In this document: piece by piece, positions 51,537-60,457 of the stretch | Layout of the letters: each line of letters opens with the position of its first letter | Numbering within the stretch: position 1 is the first letter of the stretch | From: Bryobacterales bacterium | GTDB lineage: Bacteria > Acidobacteriota > Terriglobia > Bryobacterales > Bryobacteraceae | Length of the DNA: 64,000 bases | NCBI GenBank assembly: GCA_016713735.1 | Contig: JADJOP010000002.1 | Location: forward strand, 124,001 to 188,000 | Reading direction: 5' to 3' | Notes under the pieces: model-generated | Told to the model about the DNA's origin: nothing | Database searches by the model: none | Seen by the model: the letters and a program-made list of their open reading frames with translations, nothing else | Made by a program: the position numbers and the translations under genes

Positions 51537-51658
51537 ATTCGGCGCTTTATTCAACAGCCTCCGCGCCTTCCGCGGCGTGTCACTTACCAAGCCTTCTGAC
51601 TCTCCCGGTCCTGGCCCTGCTGAATGCTTCAGTTTCCTGTCGAGGCATTCAGACGGGG

Positions 51659-53506
51659 CTATCTTGTTCGCACAGCCAGATTGTCCACGTGGTGCACCGA
51701 TTCGGCTACCGGTTCGTCGGCGCCTGGCAAGTCTTTCAGACGCGGGTCGTACCGGTCGAGTTGGCGCGACGGTTCGTTACGATAGGGCCCTGTTCGGAAC
51801 GAAATGCGTTCGATACTGCGGACGGCCTCGGCGAAAGCGCCGTTTGAAACCGCTAAACTTCCATCGATCCGCAGCGCATAGGTTCCCTTGCCGGCGTCCA
51901 GGTCGATCTCCAGGACGCTCCATTTGCCCGCTGAATACCGGGCCGCCTGCGCCTGCGTGGAGCCGTTCATGGCTCGTATCCAGCCGTCGGTTGAGAACAC
52001 AATCCTCACGGGACGGTTGCCATGCCGGTCCAGCACTTCAACCTCAAAGGGATCGGCCCCGCCAGATTTTGGCAACACCTCGAATCGCAATGTCGCCGCC
52101 TTGACCTGCGGAAACACCCTCACGGCGCGAGCGTAGTCGTACGGGTCCTTGTCACGCAATTCGAGGCTCTTGCCGCCGCCAGGACGTTCCACAACTTCCA
52201 CCGGCGCCCACTTCGGGCTGTAGATGTTCCAGTCAGTGACTTCTCCTCCGGCTTTCAATGAGTCGAAGTTGTCATCGACGGGACCGCTAACGGTGTCGCG
52301 AACCGGAACCGGGATGCGGCTTACCCAGATGTCTTCCTTGTTGACGCTGTAGGTGACCCATAGCGCCTGATCGCCAGGATCGCCATTGCCTTCCCCGATT
52401 CCCCGTATGTACTGCGGCCCGAAGTCCTTCGCGCGTCCGAGAAATCTCCGCGGCGGAACCTCTCCGTTGACCACATTCAGCGTGTCAAAGATGATGCCGT
52501 CCGTTCCCGTCGTGATCGCCAGCGGCCACCGATGGCTGCCGAAGCGCACCGGGTTGTAGACCAACGCATAGCGTCCGTCGGAAGTGCGCTGGCCCCACAC
52601 CTTCGCGTTGTTGGTGATCAGAGTGGACGCGCGCACGGCATCCGTCCAGGTTTTTCCGTTGTCCGGCGTCGTGGTTGTGGAGGCTCCTTTACAGACGCCC
52701 GTCACAACTCCGTCCAGCCGGTGAAAGAACGAAGGCGACGAACAAACACCGCGGATCGCGGACGCCTCGGGATCTTCATCACGCCACTGCTCCACCATCA
52801 TCGGATTGCCGAGCAGGGACTCCACGGCGCTCTTGAATTCCCGGTCGTCGGAACGCGTGTAAGGAGGAAATGACGTGTTGGTCTCGTTCCAGGGCGTTCC
52901 CTTGTTGTAGCGGACGAAGTAGATGGGCCCCATGTTGCCGTCGCGATAAATCTCGCGAACCACCCTGCCGATGCCGCCCGTGCGAAAAGGATTGGGCGCA
53001 TGCCCGTAGAACGCCAAGGCCAGCAGTCGGCCGTTGGGCGCCACATAAAAGCCCATCCGCTGATGCATCATGTAGCCGGTGCTATTGGGCGCCAACGGCG
53101 CTTCCACGCCTTGCGGCGGCTTGTAGGGCGGGAACGCAACCACCGGCATGCTCCACCTTCGCCCGTCTGTGGAGGTCACAATCAGTGTCTGCCCCGGAGG
53201 TTCATGTTCGCCGATAGGGTTGCTCAAGTACTCCAGGTAGAACCTTCCGTTCCAATAGGCGAGCATCGGTGCGTGGCCGTAGGTCCAGCCGAAACCGTCA
53301 CCGAGTTCGGGATGCGCTCGATTGGCCCGCATCACCTGGTAACTCGCCGCCCCCACCGCTGGTCGAAGCCGTCCGTCGTGCACCTCCTGGTCCACGTAGA
53401 TGCCGCCCAGGTAACGGATCGGCTCTGCGCCGCTACCCGTTTGCGCGCCTAGAGATTCGCCCGCCAGCACAACAATAGTAAGAAGCAAGCCATGGGACCT
53501 GATCAT
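51659..53506 (-). CDS. Secreted sialidase-like six-bladed propeller protein
   Basis: A 615 aa exported protein (signal GLLLTIVVLAGESLGAQ). The N-terminal 430 residues have the sialidase/neuraminidase-like propeller pattern, with an Asp-box-like TTTTPDNGKTWTD near residue 280 and STDGRRWSMPVV near residue 110; the C-terminal 180 residues form a lectin-like beta-sandwich (FDSLKAGGEVTDWNIYSPKW, YALRIDGSLAVSNGAF). It may bind or cleave a sugar, but the sialidase Arg triad is not evident. Base composition looks lower in GC than its neighbours and the region is flanked by gene fragments, so it may be acquired. The start at 53506 begins the signal peptide. Confidence 0.7.
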   Translation of the reverse strand: MIRSHGLLLTIVVLAGESLGAQTGSGAEPIRYLGGIYVDQEVHDGRLRPAVGAASYQVMRANRAHPELGDGFGWTYGHAPMLAYWNGRFYLEYLSNPIGEHEPPGQTLIVTSTDGRRWSMPVVAFPPYKPPQGVEAPLAPNSTGYMMHQRMGFYVAPNGRLLALAFYGHAPNPFRTGGIGRVVREIYRDGNMGPIYFVRYNKGTPWNETNTSFPPYTRSDDREFKSAVESLLGNPMMVEQWRDEDPEASAIRGVCSSPSFFHRLDGVVTGVCKGASTTTTPDNGKTWTDAVRASTLITNNAKVWGQRTSDGRYALVYNPVRFGSHRWPLAITTGTDGIIFDTLNVVNGEVPPRRFLGRAKDFGPQYIRGIGEGNGDPGDQALWVTYSVNKEDIWVSRIPVPVRDTVSGPVDDNFDSLKAGGEVTDWNIYSPKWAPVEVVERPGGGKSLELRDKDPYDYARAVRVFPQVKAATLRFEVLPKSGGADPFEVEVLDRHGNRPVRIVFSTDGWIRAMNGSTQAQAARYSAGKWSVLEIDLDAGKGTYALRIDGSLAVSNGAFAEAVRSIERISFRTGPYRNEPSRQLDRYDPRLKDLPGADEPVAESVHHVDNLAVRTR

Positions 53507-53619
53507 ATGGAGTTCAACTCTGGCAAGGAGTAGTATGGCGCAAGGTTGACGGGATCGGTAATTCATTCGGAACAGAGATCCGAACTCGGTTCATTCCTCG
53601 ACGGACGACATCTATGCAG

Positions 53620-53790
53620 CCTGCTTCGCCTGCTGGGGGCTCTGGAAATCGACACTCTTGCCTGGGTGCCGATGGGTGCGCTTTGCCTAGCCGGCGTTCT
53701 CACCATCGCCCTCAATCCACGCAAGCGTGCCCTCCCCGATTTCATCGCCGGGAGTTTCGTCATGATCAAACGATCCTACGACGCGATCCA
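53620..53790 (+). pseudogene. Truncated RDD-domain fragment
   Basis: The reading LAWVPMGALCLAGVLTIALN is followed by PRKRALPDFIAGSFVMIKRS, which is the typical end of RDD-family membrane proteins (NPRKRxLxDxIAGTxVV). The N-terminal helices and start are missing and the frame enters unrelated sequence upstream, so this is a remnant rather than a gene. Confidence 0.6.
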
Positions 53791-54096
53791 CGCACCAGTG
53801 CCCCCGTGCAAAGCGCCAACCCCTGGCAACGGTTTCGCCGAGGCGGGACCCGCCTGACGCAGCTACGACCTGTACCGCGCTCCGGACGTCGACTTCTTCT
53901 TCATCCTCACCCTCCCCGTAAAACAACGGTATACTCCTGCGAAATAGCCACACTACCCCCTGCAACCTGTGGCCAAACCGCCACGCCGTGTTCCATTCCC
54001 GTACAATCAATTCAACAAGTTCCAAATCGGTTCCCGAATTGCTACATCTAAGAGCTTTTGAACCCTCAGTTCAGCCCGTATACCGGAGTCATACAT
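53791..54096. other. Intergenic region upstream of lpxC
   Basis: About 300 bp of lower GC without a coding frame. It contains -10-like hexamers TATACT (near 53931) and TACAAT (54002-54007), either of which could serve lpxC; no -35 is convincing. Confidence 0.35.
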
Positions 54097-54987
54097 TTGC
54101 GATACGAAACCACCGTCCAACGCCCCGTCGAATGCTCAGGCGTCGGACTCCACAGCGGAGCCCCCGTCTCCATCCGCATCCTCCCCGCCCCCGCCGGCAC
54201 AGGAATTGTCTTTGTCCGCAAGGACTTAGAGCACTTCCTCATCCCCGCCCTGTGGCGTCACGTGGCCAAGGTCAGCTACGCCACCAGCCTCATGCGCCAG
54301 GGCGTCCTCATCTCCACCACCGAACACCTCCTCAGCGTCTTCTATTCCATGGGGATCGATAACGCCTACGTCGAGATCAACAACCTCGAAGTCCCCATCC
54401 TCGACGGCTCCGGCCGCCAGTTCGTCGACATGATCCAATCCGCCGGCCTCCGCACCTACCGCAAACGCCGCAAATACCTCCGCATCAAAACCCCCGTCAG
54501 CGTCGAGGGCAACGGCAAACGCATCACCATCCTCCCCAGTGACCGCTTCCTGCTCACCTGCGACATCTTCTTTGACCACCCCCTCGTCGGCCGCCAGACC
54601 CTCGAAATGGAGGTCACCCCCGAGCGCTACGCCAACGACATCGCCCCCGCCCGCACCTTCGGCTTCCAGCACGAGCTCGATCAGATGCGCAACATGGGCC
54701 TCATCCGCGGCGCCACCCTCGACTCGGCCGTCTGCTTCGACCGCACCACCGTCTTGAACGACGGCGGCCTCCGCTTCCCTGACGAGCCCTGCCGCCACAA
54801 AGCCCTCGACCTCATCGGCGACCTCGCCCTTATCGGCCGTCCCCTCCTCGGCCACGTCATCGCCGAACGCGCCGGACATGCCATGCACGTGGCCCTGGTG
54901 TCGAAAATCATGTCCGACCCCTCGCTCTATGAGATTCTGAGTTTCGACCAGCTCGCCACCCGCGTCGCCCACGCCCTGGTGAGCTAA
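54097..54987 (+). CDS. lpxC: UDP-3-O-acyl-N-acetylglucosamine deacetylase
   Basis: The committed step of lipid A synthesis, marking this organism as having an outer membrane. The 296 aa protein begins RYETTVQRPVECSGVGLHSG, the standard LpxC start, and has the zinc motif TTEHLLSVFYSMGIDNA and later the zinc/catalytic KALDLIGDLALIGRPLLGH with GHAMHVALV. TTG at 54097 is the start because it precisely opens the family N-terminus and GGAG lies 9 nt before; the frame upstream is not conserved. pgsA follows after 19 bp. Confidence 0.94.
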   Translation: MRYETTVQRPVECSGVGLHSGAPVSIRILPAPAGTGIVFVRKDLEHFLIPALWRHVAKVSYATSLMRQGVLISTTEHLLSVFYSMGIDNAYVEINNLEVPILDGSGRQFVDMIQSAGLRTYRKRRKYLRIKTPVSVEGNGKRITILPSDRFLLTCDIFFDHPLVGRQTLEMEVTPERYANDIAPARTFGFQHELDQMRNMGLIRGATLDSAVCFDRTTVLNDGGLRFPDEPCRHKALDLIGDLALIGRPLLGHVIAERAGHAMHVALVSKIMSDPSLYEILSFDQLATRVAHALVS

Positions 54988-55006
54988 GCCAAAGCCCGAT
55001 CACAAC

Positions 55007-55579
55007 ATGAGAGCCGCCCTGGCGCTCCCCAGCGTCATCACCTTCACCCGCATCGCCCTCTTTCCGTGGATCGCCCACGCCATCGTCAACGGCCGCTTCG
55101 CCACCGCCGTCTGGGTCTTCCTCTTCGTCTCCATCACTGACTCCGTTGATGGTTACGTCGCCCGCCGCTGGCATCTCACCACCCGCTTTGGAGCCATCCT
55201 CGACCCCATCGCCGACAAGCTCCTGCTCGTCACCATCTACGCCAGCCTCGGCTACTCCGGCGCCGTCCCCGTCTGGCTCGTCGCCATCGTCTTCGGCCGC
55301 GACGTCTTCATCCTCCTCCTCGCCGGCCTCACCATGGCCTCGGGCAAGGTCAAAACCTTCGCCCCCTCCCGCTGGGGCAAGCTCAGCACCTTCGTTCAGA
55401 TCTGCACCGCCATCACCGCCATGGTCCACCACGCCCACCTCCTCGACTGGCTCCTCGGCGACATTTCCTGGTTGGCCGCCCTCATGTTCGTCGTTTGTGC
55501 GGCCTTCACCACCGGCAGCGGGCTCCATTACCTCTTCCAGTGGCGCAGACGGTTGTCGGCAGGGGCCGTAGGGGAGTAG
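55007..55579 (+). CDS. pgsA: CDP-alcohol phosphatidyltransferase (phosphatidylglycerophosphate synthase-like)
   Basis: A 190 aa membrane enzyme using CDP-diacylglycerol. The family motif D-x2-DG-x2-AR-x8-G-x3-D-x3-D is complete in DSVDGYVARRWHLTTRFGAI followed by LDPIADKLL (residues 45-73). Five or six membrane helices. Substrate specificity for glycerol 3-phosphate is inferred from similarity in size and N-terminus; other CDP-alcohols are possible. It is in a run of lipid and envelope genes behind lpxC. Confidence 0.87.
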   Translation: MRAALALPSVITFTRIALFPWIAHAIVNGRFATAVWVFLFVSITDSVDGYVARRWHLTTRFGAILDPIADKLLLVTIYASLGYSGAVPVWLVAIVFGRDVFILLLAGLTMASGKVKTFAPSRWGKLSTFVQICTAITAMVHHAHLLDWLLGDISWLAALMFVVCAAFTTGSGLHYLFQWRRRLSAGAVGE

Positions 55580-55600
55580 TCTAGAGGTGACGGTGGCTGG

Positions 55601-56173
55601 ATGACACGCTTCACCCCATCTCGCAATTACCTCGCGGCCGGAGTGGTGGCCTTGGCTTTCGCCATTCTCTGTGGATGGTACGCGTGGAAATGGGCCCCCA
55701 GCTACGTCCCCGCCTTCCTCTTCCTCTTCACCGCCGGGCTCCTCTTCGCCATGGCCTTCCGCCCTCCCGTTGAGGTCTCTGAGAAACTCCTCAAGGTCGG
55801 CGGCCGCGAGATCGCCTGGAGCGAAATCGAGCGCGTCGACACCACCGGCTGGGTCCAGCCCTTGATTCTCTCCATTACCCTCGAGACCGAGGAAAAGCTC
55901 TGGTTGGTCGTCCCCGGCGACCTCGAAAGCAATCACCGCCTCCTCGGCCTCCTCCATCGCCATGCCGTGGCCGCCCTCCTCGATGGCATCCCCCACCGCG
56001 AGTTCTGGGGCGAACGCGTCCAGAGTGAAGACGGCCGCAAGTCCGAGGCCGCCAGAATGGACTCCCCCAAATACCCTCTCCTCAGCCCTGAGGACGAGGC
56101 CGAAGTCGAACGCCTCTACCAGCGCCTGAAGGCCGTCGGTCATCTGGATTCCCGTGGCGGCGACGAGAGCTAG
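55601..56173 (+). CDS. Membrane protein with PH-like domain, unknown function
   Basis: A 190 aa protein with two N-terminal helices (LAAGVVALAFAILCGWYAWK and PAFLFLFTAGLLFAMAF) and a cytoplasmic region with the beta pattern KLLKVGGREIAWSEIERVDT...LSITLETEEKLWLVVPG, which resembles the PH-like domain of small bacterial membrane proteins. A charged helical tail with EDEAEVERLYQRL follows. No known family. It lies 21 bp after pgsA and 10 bp before the YdcF-like gene and is probably in the same operon. Confidence 0.75.
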   Translation: MTRFTPSRNYLAAGVVALAFAILCGWYAWKWAPSYVPAFLFLFTAGLLFAMAFRPPVEVSEKLLKVGGREIAWSEIERVDTTGWVQPLILSITLETEEKLWLVVPGDLESNHRLLGLLHRHAVAALLDGIPHREFWGERVQSEDGRKSEAARMDSPKYPLLSPEDEAEVERLYQRLKAVGHLDSRGGDES

Positions 56174-56183
56174 CCGCCCTTCC

Positions 56184-56774
56184 ATGCCGTTCCGCGCCAA
56201 ACTCCTCCTGGCCGTCGTGTTGCTGCTCGGCGGGCTTGTCGCCATGCGCGAGTCCTGCTTCCGCGCCCTCGGCGCCTATCTCGTCCAGGCCTCCGAACCC
56301 ACCAAAGCCGACGTGGCCGTCGTCCTCGCCGGCGATTGGCGCGGCCTGCGCGTTCTAAAGGGCGGGGAACTGGTCAAAGCCGGCTACGTGCCCGTCGCTC
56401 TCGTCGATGGCCCCCTTGCCCACTACGGCGTCCACGAATCCGACCTCGCCGTCCCCTTCGCCGTCAAGCATGGCTACCCCGAAACCGCCTTCCTGCGCTT
56501 TCCCATCCAGGCCACCTCCACCGACGAGGAAGCCCGCCTCGTCGTCGCCGAACTCCGCCGCCGTGGCTGGAAGCGCTTCCTCCTCGTCACCAGCGACTTC
56601 CACACCCGCCGCGCCGGACGTATCTTCCGCAAACATATTGGCGACCTCGACATGACCGTCGTCGCCGCCCCCGATGCCTCCTTCACCGTCGATGGCTGGT
56701 GGAAATCCCGCGAAGGCCGCAAGACCTTCGCCTTTGAGTGGATGAAAACGGTCACCGAGCCGTTCGGCTTCTAA
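56184..56774 (+). CDS. YdcF/DUF218-family protein
   Basis: A 196 aa membrane-anchored protein. One N-terminal helix (KLLLAVVLLLGGLVAM) and a Rossmann-like DUF218 domain with VAVVLAGDWRGLRVLKGGEL, TSTDEEARLVVAELRRRGWK and LLVTSDFHTRRAGRIFRK, the conserved motifs of the family. Related proteins act in cell-envelope sugar handling, but the reaction is unknown. It starts 10 bp after the preceding gene and ends 2 bp before the ABC exporter. Confidence 0.8.
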   Translation: MPFRAKLLLAVVLLLGGLVAMRESCFRALGAYLVQASEPTKADVAVVLAGDWRGLRVLKGGELVKAGYVPVALVDGPLAHYGVHESDLAVPFAVKHGYPETAFLRFPIQATSTDEEARLVVAELRRRGWKRFLLVTSDFHTRRAGRIFRKHIGDLDMTVVAAPDASFTVDGWWKSREGRKTFAFEWMKTVTEPFGF

Positions 56775-56776
56775 CC

Positions 56777-58519
56777 ATGCGGCTCGCCTGGCGCACCCTC
56801 TCCCCCCTGCTCTGGAAACACCGCCGCGGCCTTGGCGTCGGCCTCGCCGCGCTCCTGCTCAAGGACCTCTTCGGCGCCCTCCTCCCCCTCGCCATCAAAG
56901 CCGGCGTCGACTCCCTCACCCAGGGCTTCGCCCTCACCAAGCTCCTCTGGTTCACCGCCGCCATGCTCGGCCTCTCCGCCGTCAAAGGCCTCTTCCAATA
57001 CGTCATGCGCGTCCGCGTCATCGGCGTCTCGCGCGACATCGAGTATGAGATGCGCCAGGACCTCTTCACCCACCTCATGCGCCTCGACGCCGGCTTCTTT
57101 GCCCGCTACCGCACCGGCGACATCATGGCCCGCGCCACCAACGACCTCAACGCCGTCCGCATGATGCTCGGCCCCGGCGTCATGTACTGGATCGAAACCT
57201 CCATCACCTTCCTCCTCGCCGCCGCCATCATGGCCTACGTCGATTGGCGCCTCACCCTCGTCGCCCTCCTTCCGGCCCCCATCGTCAGCCTCGCCGTCAT
57301 CTGGTTCGGCCGCCAAATCCACATGCGCTTCGAGCGCATCCAGAGCCTCTTCTCCGATATCTCCAGCCGCGTCCAGGAAAACCTCGCCGGCGTCCGCGTC
57401 GTCCGCGCCTACGTCCAGGAGGAAAGCGAACTGCGCCAGTTCGAGCGCCTCAACCAGGACTACATCCGCCAGAACATGAAGCTCGTCCTCACCTCCGGCA
57501 TGTTCATGCCCATGCTGGAAACCCTCATCGGCATGGCCCTCCTCATCGTCCTCTGGGTCGGCGGCGCCCGCCTGCTCGAAGGCAAAATGACCCTCGGCAG
57601 CTTCCTCATGTTCAACGTCTACATGGGCATGCTCGCCTGGCCCATGATCGCCTTAGGCTGGGTCGTCAACCTCATGCAGCGCGGCACGGCCTCGCTCGAA
57701 CGCCTCCAGGCCCTCCGCGACGAGCAACCCACCATCCACGCGCCGGCCCTGCCCACTCCCATCCCCGCCCAGGTCCAACAGGGCATCGCCTTCCGCAATG
57801 TCACCGTGCGCTACGGCGCCCGCACCGCCCTCGCCGCCGTCGATCTCACCATCCCCGCCGGCGCCACCATCGCCATCGTCGGCCACACCGGCAGCGGCAA
57901 AAGCACCCTCGTCCAACTCATCCCCCGCATGCTCGACCCCGCCGAAGGCGCCGTCACCCTCGACGGCATCGATCTCCGCCAGTTCGATCCCCTCGCCCTC
58001 CGCTCCTTAATCGGCTTCGTCCCCCAGGAGACCTTCCTCTTCTCGGCCACCCTCGGCGAAAACATCGCCTTCGGCGTCCCCGCCGCAACCGATGATCAGA
58101 TCCGCACCGCCGCCCAACTCGCCGGCCTCGGCCCCGATCTCGATGGCTTCCCCGACGGCCTCCAAACCGTCGTCGGCGAACGCGGCATCACCCTCTCCGG
58201 CGGCCAGAAACAGCGCACCGCCATCGCCCGCGCCCTCCTCCGCCACCCCGCCATCCTCATCCTCGACGACGCCCTCTCCAGCGTCGATACCGTCACCGAG
58301 GAAAGCATCCTCCAGAATCTCGCCGCCATCATGGCCGGCCGCACCACCATCCTCATCTCCCACCGTGTCTCCACCGTCCGCATGGCCGATCGCATCTTCG
58401 TCATCGAAGACGGCCGCCTCGCCGAACAGGGCGCCCACGACGAACTCGTCGCCCTCGGCGGCTACTACGCCGACCTCCACCAGCGCCAGTTGCTCGAAGA
58501 GGAACTCGAAAGCATCTGA
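56777..58519 (+). CDS. ABC exporter, fused permease and ATPase
   Basis: A 580 aa half-transporter of the MsbA/MdlB type. Residues 15-310 are the six-helix membrane domain (with SRDIEYEMRQDLFTHLMRLD and RYRTGDIMARATNDLNAVRM); residues 340-570 the ATPase with Walker A GHTGSGKSTLVQ, Q-loop GFVPQETFLF, signature LSGGQKQRTAIARALL, Walker B LILDDALSSVD and switch His ILISHRVSTV. It forms a homo- or heterodimer and exports lipid or drug-like substrates. ATG at 56777 is 2 bp after the YdcF-like stop. Confidence 0.93.
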   Translation: MRLAWRTLSPLLWKHRRGLGVGLAALLLKDLFGALLPLAIKAGVDSLTQGFALTKLLWFTAAMLGLSAVKGLFQYVMRVRVIGVSRDIEYEMRQDLFTHLMRLDAGFFARYRTGDIMARATNDLNAVRMMLGPGVMYWIETSITFLLAAAIMAYVDWRLTLVALLPAPIVSLAVIWFGRQIHMRFERIQSLFSDISSRVQENLAGVRVVRAYVQEESELRQFERLNQDYIRQNMKLVLTSGMFMPMLETLIGMALLIVLWVGGARLLEGKMTLGSFLMFNVYMGMLAWPMIALGWVVNLMQRGTASLERLQALRDEQPTIHAPALPTPIPAQVQQGIAFRNVTVRYGARTALAAVDLTIPAGATIAIVGHTGSGKSTLVQLIPRMLDPAEGAVTLDGIDLRQFDPLALRSLIGFVPQETFLFSATLGENIAFGVPAATDDQIRTAAQLAGLGPDLDGFPDGLQTVVGERGITLSGGQKQRTAIARALLRHPAILILDDALSSVDTVTEESILQNLAAIMAGRTTILISHRVSTVRMADRIFVIEDGRLAEQGAHDELVALGGYYADLHQRQLLEEELESI

Positions 58520-58699
58520 CCCTCCTCTCCGCCCCCCGGTCCGAAGCCGTATTTCGCCACAACCCCCGCCTCTTCCTAGTCCGCCACTCTTCCGCCTCCC
58601 CACCACCACCTTCCACACCAACCGCTGCGTGCTATCACCCGCCCCCGGCGACTAAGACAGGGATAGGTTCGTGATATCCTGAACACCGCTTTTCCCGCT

Positions 58700-60223
58700 A
58701 TGGCAAATAAGAGCCAATTACCCAAAGTTTGCATCGCGCTCGGGTTCGCCGATACGGCGACATTGCTGCAGCACGCCCATGCCGAAGTCGATTCCGGAGA
58801 GAGTTTCCTCGAATTCCGTCTGGATTACCTCGCCAATCCCATCGATGGAGTGGCCGCCATTAAGAAGTTCCTCGCCGATCATCCCGACTGCACCGTCATG
58901 GCCACCTGCCGCCGCCACCAGAATCACGGCCGCTTCAACGGCAGCGTCGACGAACAGATCCGCGTCCTCGACGCCGCTGTCTCCGCCGGCGCCCGCGCCA
59001 TCGATATTGAGATCGAATCCGCCGAAATCGCTCACATCCGCCTCGAACACCTCCGCAGCCGCGCCCTCGTCATCGTCTCCTTCCATAACTACGGCGGCAC
59101 CCCCGCCGTCGACCCCATCCTGCGCCGCATGATGAAGGTCCCCGGCGACTGCTTCAAACTCGTCACCACCGCCCGCAAGCCCTCTGACAATTACCGCGTC
59201 CTCTCCCTCGCCAAGGCCTATCCCAAAGCCCCCATGGTCCTCCTCGCCATGGGCGAAATGGGACTCCCCACCCGCGTCCTCTCCGCCGCCATGGGCGGAC
59301 TCTACACCTACGCCGCCCCGAACGCCGCCGAAGGCACCGCCCCCGGCCAGATCTCGGCCCGCCTTCTCCGCCACATCTACCGCGTCGACAAATTCACGAA
59401 ATCGGCCAAGGTCTACGGCGTCGTCGCCGACCCCGTCCGCCACTCCATCTCCCCCGCCGTCCACAACCGCGCCTTCCAGTCCCGCCGCATGGACGCCGTC
59501 TACCTCCCCCTGCTCGTCCACCCCGCCCAGTTGAAGGACTTCTTCACCATGGCGCTCAAAATGCCCCTCCAGGGCTGCAGCGTCACCATCCCCCACAAAC
59601 AGAAGGTGATGCGCTACCTCGACTGGATCGATCCACTCGCCCGCCGCATCGGCGCCGTCAACACCATCACCCGCCGCGGCGGCAAGTGGCGCGGCACCAA
59701 CACCGACGTCGATGGCGTCATCGTCCCCCTCAAAAAGAAACTGAAGATCCCCAAGAGTTCCATCCTCGTCGTCGGTAACGGCGGCGCTGCTCGCGGAGCC
59801 GCCTTCGCCCTCACTGACGCCGGCGCCAAGGTCTCCATTGTCGGCCGCAATCCCGACCGCGTCCGCGCCCTCAGCAAAGCCTGCGGCGCTGCCCCCATGA
59901 TGAAGGACCAACTCCCCGGCCACTACTACGACGCCATCATCCACGCCACCCCCCTCGGCATGTACCCCCACGTCAACGAGTGCTTCTTTGAAGGCGACAT
60001 CCCCGGCGACCTCGTCTTCGACATGGTCTACAACCCTCTCGAAACCCAACTCGTCAAACACGCCCGCGAGCAGAAAAAGGAAATCATCCCCGGCCTCACC
60101 ATGTTCCTCGAACAGGCCGCCCATCAGTTCGAAACCTGGACCGGCGACTCGGCCCCCCGCTCGGTCATGGAAAAGGCCGCCCTCGAGGCCCTCAACGGAA
60201 ATGCTCACCCTGCCGTAAAATGA
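58700..60223 (+). CDS. aroDE: Fused 3-dehydroquinate dehydratase/shikimate dehydrogenase
   Basis: A 507 aa bifunctional enzyme for steps 3 and 4 of the shikimate pathway. Residues 1-225 are a type I dehydroquinase: LEFRLDYL, the catalytic His region VSFHNYGGT and the Schiff-base Lys in CFKLVTTA. Residues 235-500 are shikimate dehydrogenase: VYGVVADPVRHSISPAVHNR, catalytic Lys in SVTIPHKQKV, TNTDVDGVI and the NADP loop GNGGAARGAAFAL. The fusion is known from plants and several bacterial phyla. It is followed by a short signal-peptide gene after 4 bp. Confidence 0.94.
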   Translation: MANKSQLPKVCIALGFADTATLLQHAHAEVDSGESFLEFRLDYLANPIDGVAAIKKFLADHPDCTVMATCRRHQNHGRFNGSVDEQIRVLDAAVSAGARAIDIEIESAEIAHIRLEHLRSRALVIVSFHNYGGTPAVDPILRRMMKVPGDCFKLVTTARKPSDNYRVLSLAKAYPKAPMVLLAMGEMGLPTRVLSAAMGGLYTYAAPNAAEGTAPGQISARLLRHIYRVDKFTKSAKVYGVVADPVRHSISPAVHNRAFQSRRMDAVYLPLLVHPAQLKDFFTMALKMPLQGCSVTIPHKQKVMRYLDWIDPLARRIGAVNTITRRGGKWRGTNTDVDGVIVPLKKKLKIPKSSILVVGNGGAARGAAFALTDAGAKVSIVGRNPDRVRALSKACGAAPMMKDQLPGHYYDAIIHATPLGMYPHVNECFFEGDIPGDLVFDMVYNPLETQLVKHAREQKKEIIPGLTMFLEQAAHQFETWTGDSAPRSVMEKAALEALNGNAHPAVK

Positions 60224-60227
60224 AAAA

Positions 60228-60449
60228 ATGATGAGGATCAATCGCCGCCAACTCACCTCGTCCTTCCTTGCGGGCATGGCCGCGGCGGCCGCCACCGCGA
60301 ACGCAAGCCCGCAAGCCCCACCCGCGCAGGAAACTCCCTCCGATCTGCTCGCTGCCGCCAAACGCAACATCACCTCCAACCGCGCCGCGTTGGAAAAATT
60401 CCAACTGCCCATGGCGGTCGAACCGGCCAGCTCATTCAAGGCATTCTAG
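60228..60449 (+). CDS. Small Tat-signal protein preceding the amidase
   Basis: A 73 aa protein: twin-arginine signal (INRRQLTSSFLAGMAAAAA), then a short Ala/Pro linker and a helical segment with DLLAAAKRNITSNRAALEKF and LPMAVEPASSF. There is no catalytic domain. It ends 8 bp before the amidase, whose own N-terminus has no signal peptide, so the two may act together. Its origin as a former N-terminal part of the amidase is possible. GAAAAAATG gives no strong ribosome site. Family unknown to me. Confidence 0.65.
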   Translation: MMRINRRQLTSSFLAGMAAAAATANASPQAPPAQETPSDLLAAAKRNITSNRAALEKFQLPMAVEPASSFKAF

Positions 60450-60457
60450 GGGGACTC

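Noticed and set aside
53546..53619. Reading the RDD fragment as a complete gene from 53546
   Set aside because: The first 25 residues do not resemble an RDD N-terminus and no ribosome site is present; only the C-terminal family motif is seen.
58718..60439. A 573-residue minus-strand frame opposite aroDE
   Set aside because: Antisense shadow of a fused enzyme with all catalytic motifs.
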